Below, one piece after another: positions 46,401 to 64,000 of a stretch of 64,000 nucleotides of DNA. The stretch's first letter is position 1, and the number at the start of each line of letters is the position of its first letter. Location: positions 1 to 64,000 of the forward strand of contig JAOPHQ010004845.1 in NCBI GenBank assembly GCA_030340625.1, written 5' to 3'. A program made the translations under genes and the position numbers. Below the pieces are notes generated by a model. The model was not told the origin of the DNA. It saw only the letters and a list, made by a program, of their open reading frames with translations, and searched no databases. This stretch comes from Merluccius polli. Its lineage: Eukaryota; Chordata; Actinopteri; Gadiformes; Merlucciidae.

Positions 46401-47700
46401 CGTCAACGTCTTTCCTAGGTGTACTTTTCAACCTACACCCTCCAGCCAATCGGAATCGAGTATTCACCCAGACCACGGTATAATATGTATTTCAGCACCG
46501 TGTCAGTGGACAGGTACAAGGCTACGATCGGTCGTTAGATCTGTGCACGCGCGTTCATGTTAAGAGGAGTTTCGGGAAACGCACGGAAAAAATTAACGAT
46601 CGTTCGAAAGATGATTCGTAAGAAGAATTGTAAGATGGATCGTACATCGTTAAAAAAAGCGTCGTTAGCCTAAGTGGTTCGTTAAGTTCGTCGTACGACC
46701 ATCAGACGGTTTTCACACCGTTTCCCCAAAGCATCGTTGCGTAACGACCGTCGTTAAGACGCTCGTAGCTAACGAGAGCTCCAGCTGTCCTCGTAGCGCT
46801 ACGAGCGTCTTAACACATCCAATACCACTGAATGTCCAGCTGGTGACGCTAAAGTTACGATAGGCTATATTGCTTAGTCTATGTTATACCGTGGTCTGGG
46901 TGAATACTCGATTCTGATTGGTTGAAGATTATAGAGCGGCGCTCTATAATCTTATCTTTGATGTACACCTAGGAAAGACGTTGACGCTATGAAGACGCTA
47001 TGGCCACGTTGCTTGGCAACGCCTGCATACGGGAGACATTAAATAGTCCGTTCGACTTATAAAAATAAAAAAACCCTCATGATGTTAACTCTAAAACACA
47101 TTAAAGTATTATTAATTGATTAAATATTAACAGAAATGAATGGACGACGCGGAGGCGTGAACTGCGGAGGACGGTTCTGTTAATGGACACCTCGAAGGGC
47201 ATGATCCCGCTTATACCATGGTCACTTACGAAAGAAAGAAATATTTAATCAATGAATAATACTTTAATGTGTTTTAGAGTTAAAAGCGTGAGGGTTTTAT
47301 TTTTTTTTACAAGTCGAGTGGACTATTTAATATCTCCCGTATGCAGGCGTTGCCAAGCAACGTGGCCATAGCGTCTTCATAATGTCAACGTCTTTCGTAG
47401 GTGTACTTTTCAACCTACACCCTCCAGCCAATCAGAATCGAGTATTCACCCAGACCATGGTATAATATGTATTTCAGAACCGTGTCAGTGGACAGGTACA
47501 AGGCTACGATCGAGGCTACGTTCATGTTAAGAGGAGTTTCGGGAAACGCACGGAAAAAAATAACGATTGTTCGAAAGATGATTCGTAAGAAGGATCGTAC
47601 GAGCGTGGATCCATCGTTATCGGGAAACTGGGCCCTGCTCAAGGTGGAAAATAATAATAGAAAATACAGTTTGGGAACAAACATGAAATATGGTAAAATA

Positions 47701-47750
<50 letters not shown>

Positions 47751-50700
47751 TATATATATACATAAAAATATATGTAACTAACTTGCTGCTATACAACTAA
47801 TAACTGTACAACTGGAAATCCCTAAACAAAGGGAACAAAACAATTTGACCCAAAGTGTTATTGTTCACAACATAAACAACCTATTGTGTTTTTCTTCACA
47901 GAGGACACCACTGGGTAACCTTACTCCAGACACCACGGCATTTCTTTGTTGTGACATGCAGGAAAGATTTCGTCCTGCTATCAAGTATTTTGATGACATC
48001 GTCAGTGTGGGACAGAGACTGGTAGGCCTATGTTCTTCAAGCGGGGAGACTGCAGGGACAAAACGAATCATCTCGTCTGTGAATCTTGTATTTATGGGAT
48101 TCAGAAACATACACTTTTGAACAGTTCAAGCTGTCTTTGTGGTTCCAAAATATGTCATGTATTATCTTACAAATTATTAAGTCTATCAGTATAATGTTTT
48201 TTTGTGATCAATTTTTTATTTTTATTTTGTATAATTATACACAACAAACAGAAATACATTTAAGACAACAACAACAAACAACAACAAAAAAGACAACATA
48301 CAACATTCAACCACAATCATTCACCCCACCCCCAAACCCACCCACCCCCAGGTCTTGCTCCCCCCGCCCACTCCCAAAAAGAAAGAACTTCCGCTCTGTA
48401 ACAGCTCAAACCAAGTTGGTAAATGGATAAAGCCAGTTATGCTGGACGTTGAAATGGAAGACAGTAAACAGGGAAGGGAGATTAGGCCATGGCTGCTATC
48501 CCGACATACTGTCGTTGAAGGATGCCCATAAGCGGATATTTTTAACGTGAGCGCCATGCATGCCGGCTACAGACTTCTCTAGTTTAGCTATATCTATAGC
48601 TGTATTTACCCAGTATTAGTAGGACAGGTCATGGGGAGATTTCCATCTCTGTGCAATAAGTTTCTTGGCTGCAGTGAGGCTTACCAGGAACCAGCGCGGT
48701 GCATTAAAGAAAGGTCTAGGCCAGTAAAATCATTCAGTAAGAGAACTATTCGGGAGCAGGGGATGGTACGCTTCAGTACTATGGACATCTTGTTGGACAC
48801 CTTAGTCCAAAAGTCTCTCACCCCAGGGCATTCCCAGACCATACAGACAAACATTCTTGTAGAACCTAAAGAACATAACTGGCATCAGAAATAATTTTCC
48901 GAGGAGTGTATGAATAATGAATCATTTGATGGTTAGGATTACGGGATGATAGGACTATCCTTGACCAGACTCCAGACAAATTGATTATATTAGGTGCGAT
49001 TGAGAGATCATGGCTCAACTTGCAGGGGTTTTTCTGCACGTTTGGTGATGTAAGTGTAAAGAGAGGAGACCAAGCCATGGGTAGATAAACTACCACAGAT
49101 TTTATGAATTGGATGGGACTCCAAATTTTCTCTCCACAGAACTCCGTATGCCCATAAGGCACTACGGAGTTGCAGGTAGAAGAAAAAGGAAGTACCAGGA
49201 AGGTTGAACTGAGATTTCAGGTCTTGTCTATCGGTGTAATGTTTGGGTTTGACACTTTGACTCTCCCTATACCATGTCCCTTCTCTCTTTTACATGGCAT
49301 TCCATCTCTCAGATCCATGGAGCAGACATTTTAGGCAGCCCTCTCATCGTATCGGAGCAGTACCCCAAAGGTCTGGGAAGTACTGTACCAGAGCTGGACA
49401 TCTCTGCTGCTAGACTGGTTTTCCCCAAGACCAAATTCTCCATGATCCTTCCTGAGGTGGAAAAGGTTTTGGCAACACTTCCACATATTCGTGCCATGGT
49501 CTTGTTCGGGGTGGAGGTAAGGTTGGAGCATTTCTCAGCACTTTCTGAACTATGTGCAAATGTATAGCCCATGTATTGTTATAGCCTTGAGCAAAAGCTA
49601 TATTATTTTTGCTCAGTAATTAAACAGAATTGTGTGTCTATTCAGGTTTTATTTATAAGTCCCATCTGCCATCCTTCATGTATCGCCATATTAGAGGAGC
49701 AAAACATTTAAAGAAGCACTATGCAACTCGTTTATCAAAAATAACCTTAACCATGCAGGTTGAGAGTCGTTCTGATCGTTCTACAACACTTTCTGGGTTG
49801 TTTGGTGGGTGTTTCATCTCCCCCTGTTGGGTCCCCGCGGAAAAACAGAACATGCAACTTCATGTGGCCGTCCCGGCCACTTACGGATGTGACGCAGCGG
49901 AAGTATCCAATCGCGCCTCGAAAATGTAGTCAGATTGTAGTTTCACTGCTTTACGGTAGACCTGGGCGGGGGTGCCAAACATGGGTCCGGCTGAATATAG
50001 AGAGTCAGTTGCAAGGCAATTCTGGATCAATCGACAAATCCACTATGGATCCATCAAGACCCAAGAGGGGAAGGTCGGAGGAATCGAAGAATAAGAGAAA
50101 GGATTATGATAAACAAAGAAACCAGACACGAGTGAACATAGGGCGAGCTTATGCGGAATGGCGTCAACTGAGAGACTCGGAAGAATGCAAAACGGACGCC
50201 GACTTGGCTGTCTTGCTGCTGAAATTGTAAGTAGCCTACCCTTGGGTGAACTTCGTTTTTGTAATGTGGTTTGAGAGTCTGTTGAACAATGTGTTTTGCT
50301 CGACCGTTTTATTGTGAGCCCTGTATGTGTTTAGCTTGGTTGCTTCATGGCTAGCTTGCTAGCTAGTGAGGGTTTATCCTAGCAGTGACTTGCTACCACA
50401 CATGTTTGTTTGCGGTCCGAATCCAGGTTCTCGTTGTGTATTACTATTTATTTGTCGAAGTGGGGGGTGGGGGGCGTTGTCAATGAGTTTTTACGATAGT
50501 GTTGTAGGCCTATTCCGAAGCTGCAGGGGGAGCTCTATAGTGAGAAATGCGAGCCCAATTCCGGCGAAAACCCAGAAACAGCGGAGGAATAACCGAGTTG
50601 CATAGCGCACCTTTAAAACAAAATCATTTTAATTATCAATAAATACAAATAAAGTATTCTCCTGAACACAACATTTAAGTGTTGATTTAACAGGAATAGA

Positions 50701-51342
50701 ATATGTTTACACAAATATCCCTGTCTCATGTTGCATGAACTTAATTTCAGTTAATTTGATTGATTCATTTAGTTTCTTCTATATAGACCCATGTGTGTAT
50801 CCAGCAAACAGCGCTGGATCTGATTGGCCGGGGATTCGAGGTCCATGTGGTGGCAGACTCCACCTCCTCACGCAGCATGGTGGACAGGATGTTTGCTTTG
50901 AAGGTAAAATGTTGGCTAATTTCAACTTGGATCAGCAGATCAGCATGTTTGATACGTTACCTGGTAACCCCAAGCTGCCAATATCAGACAATGCATGCAA
51001 TAGCATGCATTTAACCTATAGAGGGCAATTTGAGTCCATATTTACATTGTATACTACATTTTTTAAGTGAGATTTGGAGCAGGATCAATCCGTAAACTAC
51101 ATATGGATATACTAACCCACTACATCACCTTTCATCTAAAATAAGTTGTTTCCCTTTTACAACAACTCTTTTCTGAATGTATTTATTTTCCTCAGAGAAT
51201 GGCCCAGCTTGGCGTCATCATCAGCACTAGTGAGTCTGTGCTTCTGCAACTGGTGGCGGACAAGGAGCATCCCAAGTTTAAAGCCATCCAGAGCATTATC
51301 AAAGCCAGCGCTCCAGAGTCAGGCCTGTTAATGAATGTATAA
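43420..51342 (+). CDS. isoc1: Isochorismatase domain-containing protein 1
   Basis: Exons: 43420-43674, 47902-48021, 49313-49516, 50787-50903, 51196-51342. All are in phase 0, giving 280 aa. The protein belongs to the cysteine-hydrolase (isochorismatase-like) family; its substrate in animals is not established. Exon 1 supplies the extra N-terminal region seen in vertebrate ISOC1 (SGSGYEVLHEKFLSVYGD). The family's catalytic triad positions are present: Asp in FLCCDMQERFRPA, Lys in VFPKTKFSM, and Cys in GVETHVCIQQTALD, the last formed by the exon 3/4 join. Intron 1 (4.2 kb) is almost entirely transposon; introns 2 and 3 hold a LINE fragment and a DNA element. The start codon was chosen because MAHHEDS directly precedes the conserved region and lacks competitors downstream. 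A poly(A) signal is at 51490. minar2 follows 650 bases later on the same strand. Confidence 0.93.
43966..45903. mobile_element. 1.9-kb hAT element nested in isoc1 intron 1
   Basis: The ends, GGTTCTCAACCGG and the complement GGTTGAGAACCCC, are hAT-type. The target duplication is GGCTATAT (43958-43965 and 45904-45911). A related empty site occurs at 46860-46885 (TAGGCTATATTGCTTAGTC) in the tandem copy. The interior has poly-C and poly-G runs, a block shared with the element at 4423-4853, and a tandem repeat (45480-45740). It has no transposase. Confidence 0.85.
45480..45740 (+). repeat. About 40-bp tandem repeat
   Basis: Units of about 40 bases contain CACACAAATGTGAATACAGA followed by CACACAAATCTTATCACAAA. 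About six copies, degrading toward the right end. Its left neighbour at 45350-45480 is a more divergent version. Confidence 0.85.
45922..46490. mobile_element. Palindromic element, copy A
   Basis: The inverted ends are GGGTGAATACTCGATTCTGA and its near complement at 46450-46470. Internal arms contain GACGTTGACGCTATGAAGAC and its complement. The core repeats GAATGGACGACGCGGAGG. Copy B at 46885-47465 is about 90% alike by eye. Confidence 0.8.
46885..47465. mobile_element. Palindromic element, copy B
   Basis: It starts ATACCGTGGTCTGGGTGAAT and ends with the inverted equivalent ATTCACCCAGACCATGGTAT. It is a tandem relative of copy A. Both lie in the composite element in isoc1 intron 1. Confidence 0.8.
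47700..47775. repeat. (TA)n microsatellite, isoc1 intron 1
   Basis: An alternating TA tract with two AAATA interruptions, 65 bases past the composite transposon. Confidence 0.9.
48185..49000 (-). pseudogene. L1/Tx1-like LINE 3' fragment, isoc1 intron 2
   Basis: On the minus strand the frame contains AAKKLIAQRWKSPHDLSYQ followed by DIAKLEKS, the region that ends ORF2 of fish L1-type elements. Upstream, WSGNAWGERLLD is a broken form of the preceding segment. The 3' end is A-rich (T-rich on the plus strand near 48190-48235). It is 5' truncated. Confidence 0.6.
49707..50616. mobile_element. DNA transposon with a short ORF, isoc1 intron 3
   Basis: The ends TTTAAAGAAGCACTATGCAA and the complement TTGCATAGCGCACCTTTAAA form an imperfect inverted repeat. 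The target may be TTA/TAA as in Harbinger elements. The plus strand contains a frame ending at 50230 that includes KNKRKDYDKQRNQTRVNIGR followed by AYAEWRQLRDSEECKTDADL. I associate this motif with the N terminus of fish transposon proteins, but I cannot name the family. Interior GC content is high. Confidence 0.6.
49958..50230 (+). pseudogene. Transposon-encoded basic N-terminal fragment
   Basis: A basic stretch (RPKRGRSEESKNKRK) is followed by TRVNIGRAYAEWRQL and KTDADLAVLLLKL, then a stop. The fragment is typical of the start of a larger transposon protein whose remainder is missing. It could instead be the first exon of a complete gene if a splice donor near 50228 (GTAAGT) is used, but no downstream exon is visible in this intron. 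Confidence 0.4.
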
Positions 51343-51489
51343 CGTGCTGTTGTTATTTATTCATACTGTAATGGCAATAATGCCTATATACACTTGCATA
51401 AAATCCTGTTTTTAGTCATCGCATAATGAGCAGTGATCGAGGCACCAAGAAACATTTTGTAAATAATGTCACTCTAGGGTGCTTCATGA

Positions 51490-51495
51490 AATAAA
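51490..51495 (+). terminator. isoc1: isoc1 polyadenylation signal
   Basis: AATAAA, 148 bases after the stop codon and before the minar2 start. Confidence 0.65.
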
Positions 51496-51837
51496 GATAT
51501 TCTGAAATGTTTGGTGTGTGGTACTGGTGTGTAAGATAAGACGTTACACATCTATTTGATATGATGTCCACTTCATGACCTCATTTGTGTTGAGGATGGA
51601 TGTGTTTTGAGAAACTGGTCAATCTTTGACAAATCTGTATTTCATAGTTTAGAATATATTTACCAACACTGCGGGTGTACTGGTGAAATCCTCAGGCTCA
51701 TTGACTGAAACAGGGCAAATGATGTAAGCCGTTGCATTATCTCATCTCTTTCTACTCCTCTTTCTTTCCCTCTGCCTGACTTACATCCATGATGCCGTGG
51801 CTTTCTAACGCCAGGGTGTAAGGGGTCAGATTGAGTT

Positions 51838-51860
51838 ACACACACACACACACACACACA
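51838..51860 (+). repeat. (CA)n microsatellite upstream of minar2
   Basis: Eleven CA dinucleotides, 130 bases before the minar2 start codon. Confidence 0.9.
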
Positions 51861-51989
51861 CCTACTTGTAAGTTATACTCTGTTACAAATACCTAACTGG
51901 CCATGAATTATTACACAACTAGCAGGTTGCACTCAGCAGTCAGATATGCAACACATACAACAATAAGTCTGAGCAGTGTGAAATGGAGG

Positions 51990-53625
51990 ATGGATATATC
52001 AGTTCTACCTAACAACAACCACCCAGAGAAGTTTCTGAAGCTTGATGTTAGGAAGCTACCAGTCACCCATGGAGTGTTTCAGGTCGGGGCAGCAATGACT
52101 AGTCAGAGACATTGGCAAAATAGGTTATACGCTCAGGTAAGTGGTTTGATGATTGATTATTTCAATGCAGAATATTGTAAAGGAGTTATTAAAAAAAACT
52201 TGCTGTACAATAACATACTCCATTAAGACCACACTAATGGCAAGTAAGTTCATCACACTTTTAGCCATGTATTTAAATAAATTCAAATTCCAAATATTTT
52301 ATTATACAGTAAATATTGAAAAACTTGCTTGCTTGCTTGCTAAATGTACAATCTTTTTGAAGGTTCTTACTCTGCAATAGCCATTATATTGACTCATAAT
52401 TGGTTGGAAACTATACTGATTTACTGTCACTGGCACCTACACCTACTGGAACTCTAAAAGCGATATACTTTATAGGTCTACACATGCAATTAGTAAGGAG
52501 AGAGTGTTTAGTAGTATCATTTTTATATACAATGTCTTTACATGATATGATAGGTTTTATATAGCCATGAATAAGAAATATGAAAGTTACACCTACCTAA
52601 ATTACAACCATGTTTAGTTGATAATAATTGATACATGTCATTTTTTCACTAACTGTTAAATAACGCAGTAATAGCCTACCAAAAACCATTTGTTTTTTTA
52701 CCACAGAGGGAGCAAGTAACGGTCATCAGTCATCATAATCAGTCATCTCCTTCACCAGAGGGAACTCCTGTGATGTTCTCTGACAGATACATGGAGAAAC
52801 ACATCACTCCTGTCACCTTTAATCCCAATGTAAAAAGGAACCCACTTTACACAGACACAAGAACCCCAGACACAGGAGACCCTGAACAATACAAGCCCTC
52901 GTGGACAATACAAGAGTATGACCAGCGGTCCATCCATGGCCATCTGGCAGGCTCTATGATGGTAACGTGAAGAAAATGAATAGTTTGTTGCTGTGATTTG
53001 TTGGATTAAAATAAATCAAAGTGATGTGTGGAAACTGGTTTTTTTTAGATGATTGATGCATGACCCACACCAGAAACACCATGGCATAGCCTATATTTAA
53101 TTTAATTCTAATTAATTTCCAGTAAGCACTACAGGTTCTCCAGAACCTCTACATTGGACTCATTTTAAATAGCCTACTAACATAACATGTTCAGTTAATC
53201 CATATTTCCATATTCATTTATAGTTGTCATCATATGTTGGCTAAATTGTCCCAAGCATGGTCCAATCTGTTTTTAAATAATTCAAACTTGGTTTCGGAAG
53301 CTATTTCTTGAGGTAGCGATAAATGCAATGGAGAAAAAAAACGTTTCTGAAATGTATTCCTGCACTTTCAGCGAATGTCCTTAAAAGCCAGTCTGTCTTA
53401 AAACATGTAGGCCTACATGTCTTACAGGGTGAAGAAAAGACAGCCAAGGATTTGGATTTTTGGCTTGAAGATCTCTACACACCTGGGTTCGATTCCCTGT
53501 TAAAAAAGAAAGAAGCAGAATATAGAAGAAGAAAAGTCTGCAAAATATTTACCTCTGTAATTCTAGTGATATCTGTTATCATTGTTGTAATAACAGTGCC
53601 AATTGTACTCACAAACAGAAATTAG
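51990..53625 (+). CDS. minar2: MINAR2 (KIAA1024L), membrane-anchored neuronal protein
   Basis: Exons: 51990-52136, 52707-52961, 53428-53625, all phase 0, about 199 aa (human about 190). MINAR2 is a small vertebrate protein related to the Notch2-binding receptor MINAR1 and is linked to hair-cell and auditory function. The start MDISVLPNNNHPEKFLKLDV is nearly the human sequence. Other conserved blocks are RHWQNRLYAQRE across the first splice junction, NPLYTD, PSWTIQEYD, and DLDFWLEDLYTPGFDSLLKK. It ends in a single hydrophobic segment (IFTSVILVISVIIVVITVPIVL, about residues 175-195) and so is tail-anchored with a mostly disordered cytoplasmic part. The ATG at 51990 is chosen over upstream in-frame codons because conservation starts there. 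Its position directly after isoc1 agrees with human 5q23. Confidence 0.9.
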
Positions 53626-55100
53626 TTTCAAATATTTTTGTGTTAAAGAATTATGAATTCAGAATCTTTAGAATTTCATTTCAATGTGTTACATTCTTGT
53701 TTATTGAAACCTTGTATCAATGAACATTATTTCTCACTAGATAATACATATTTTGAATTTATATTAATGAAATTGTACCTGAAGGGTATGTGAGTTCATT
53801 CTATAGTTACTACTTTCCTGTTCAACACTCCAATAAGACGATTAGTTTGGCTGGAATAATGTTTTATATGTTAGTCTCTGTAATGGAGTTGACTGCGCTC
53901 ATTGAAATGCAGGAGATCAGAGCAGATACCATGGGTAAAATCAGCCAGAAAGACGCCAGAGTCTTGTTGTGTGTGTGGCTGATAGCTGGTTTACAGCCTC
54001 ACCTGGCCTGAGTCAGACTGGTTAGACTCTGGGCTGGGTTACCAAGGATAAACCAGCTATCACCACACACACACTCAGGAGAGAGTCACTGTCATGGCAG
54101 CACATTACACCTGATTGGCTTGTACCATCTTGCCGTCTCCAATAAAAGGATTTATACACCAACATCTACCTGTGTCCTGTGTCGGAGGGCCCCAGCAAAA
54201 GCCACTTGCTGGCGTGTGGCAGGGGTAAACTGCCACACTTGTGTTTTAGCAAAGTCCTGGTTACCCTGATAATTATAATGCTACCATCTTGATATTCTGT
54301 GCTTAACAGAAATTATGCACATCTTACACAGTAGGCTATATGTTCAGCAACAGAAGAATGTCAAATTAATAAATTTTTTTCACGTCACAATTTTCAGAAC
54401 AAAGGTGAGAATTGTCAGAATTACGTAGGCGTTACTTAACAAGTCAGTATTGTAAGATTATTGTTCACAATGATTCCCCTATTTGTGGATTTTAGGGGAA
54501 ATGCTGTGTACACAGCAATATAGCATAAAATATATTTTGTGTGTGTGTCTGTGTGTGTCTGTGTGTGTAGGCCTATATGTTTGTCATGGTAACCCTCTGT
54601 TCATAGTATCTCATGTTGGAAACAGTCACTGAGGCCCAGACTGGAGATATCTTGTCCTTGGGCTCATACAAGATAATATTGTTCTTAACACACTAACACT
54701 ATACTTTGTATGGTGGTCTGTAATTTTCATCACGTTACTATTACCACTCAAGATGGTGATCCCGAATTAGGTGATGAGAAGAGATGTAGACCACAATACA
54801 CGTTTTTTATCCAACACTTAGAAACGTTTTGATTATCAGCTGATGCTGAAAAATAGATGGGCTAAGTAATTCAAGTGAAAAGTTAAATGCATTGAATAAT
54901 ATGTATTTGTTGGATTCGTTTCAGTCGTTATTAAAAAGAATCTTTAAAAAATCACAAAGTTGTGTATATAGGCCTATGTTGTAAAATACGTTTATGTATT
55001 TTAATCGGGTTATATTATTATAAACTGTCGCAGTCGTCAACACAAGTCTCACCACGCGTCATTAAATTCCTGATGACGTTTCAGGCAGAGGAAAACAAAG
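53626..55100. other. Intergenic between minar2 and sptlc1, with a dispersed repeat
   Basis: 53940-54240 is the uninterrupted copy of the repeat whose inverted copy is split at 29951-30465. It ends GTGTGGCAGGGGTAAACTGC. 54540-54570 is a short GT microsatellite. Nothing else was recognised. The last 100 bases are presumably sptlc1 promoter. Confidence 0.55.
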
Positions 55101-63696
<8,596 letters not shown>

Positions 63697-64000
63697 GTAA
63701 GTGGCATTATGGCATTAAACTGTATTCCTCAGAATTTACTTAAAAAAGAAACAAGTCACTGAGCACAGGAGTTAAACTAGTTTGGGTCGTTCAACCAGCT
63801 AGTTTGCTCACTTCTTGCTTTGCTTCTTGGTTTGAATCTGGCCTGAGGTGCTTTGCTACACGTCCTCTCCGTCCCTGTCTTTTACCCCTTTACTGTCTCT
63901 TATCCCTGTCATATTCATGAATGCAAAGGTATGGCCAAGAATATACGTAACAATATCTAAATGAACAGGGTAGCAGTGTTATTGGTCCTGTTTACACAAG
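63697..64000 (+). other. sptlc1: sptlc1 intron 12, no further exon seen
   Basis: Starts with the donor GTAAGT after a codon interrupted in phase 2. No coding similarity is visible up to the window end. Confidence 0.7.

Larger units (their letters stand above)
43762..47635. mobile_element. Composite transposon filling isoc1 intron 1
   Basis: The ends are GGGCCCAGTTTCCCGAAAGC and, at the right, the complement of GGGCCCAGTTTCCCGATAAC, bordered by TGCTC on both sides (43757-43761 and 47636-47640), a probable target duplication. A segment of about 200 bases from the left end (43773-43975) is repeated at 46655-46880, so part of the element is duplicated in tandem. It contains a hAT element (43966-45903) and two palindromic elements (45922-46490 and 46885-47465). 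No coding sequence was found. Confidence 0.65.

Overview
The window is a stretch of a teleost fish chromosome. The protein-coding genes have vertebrate exon/intron structure, GT-AG introns and vertebrate protein sequences, and the non-coding DNA is crowded with fish-type DNA transposons (hAT, PIF/Harbinger, Tc1), LINE fragments, an LTR retroelement and many foldback repeats. I cannot name the species.

Five vertebrate genes can be assembled exon by exon with consistent reading phase. They are lmnb1 (lamin B1, + strand, 11526-19798, 11 exons, about 584 aa), aldh7a1 (antiquitin, - strand, 31670-21195, 18 exons, about 540 aa), isoc1 (isochorismatase domain-containing 1, + strand, 43420-51342, 5 exons, 280 aa), minar2 (KIAA1024L, + strand, 51990-53625, 3 exons, about 199 aa) and sptlc1 (serine palmitoyltransferase subunit 1, + strand, from 55101, 12 exons seen, running off the right end). 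lmnb1 and aldh7a1 are convergent. The first four have their human counterparts in 5q23; SPTLC1 is on human 9q, so this join differs from human. They are unrelated housekeeping or neuronal genes and do not form a pathway.

Region by region: 1-10395 is a pile of transposons with no host gene. It holds two copies of a hAT-like element with very long inverted arms and a BED-type zinc finger, a 2 kb foldback element inserted in one copy, and smaller hAT and foldback elements with intact target duplications. 10396-11525 is the upstream region of lmnb1. 11526-31670 holds lmnb1 and aldh7a1 with transposon-bearing introns. 31850-43280 is intergenic and almost all transposon: a LINE broken by a hAT element and by an LTR element, an L2-like LINE, a decayed hAT transposase, and minisatellites. 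43420-53625 holds isoc1 (intron 1 is a 4 kb nested transposon stack) and minar2. 55101-64000 is sptlc1, whose intron 7 carries a 4 kb hAT element containing two Harbinger elements and a Tc1 element.

I found no evidence of a new biochemical system. The noteworthy material is structural: nested insertions with readable target duplications, foldbacks of unusual size, a telomere-repeat-bearing foldback that splits a tRNA-like sequence, and a GC-AG intron in lmnb1. All product names rest on my recognition of the protein families; none was checked by a search.
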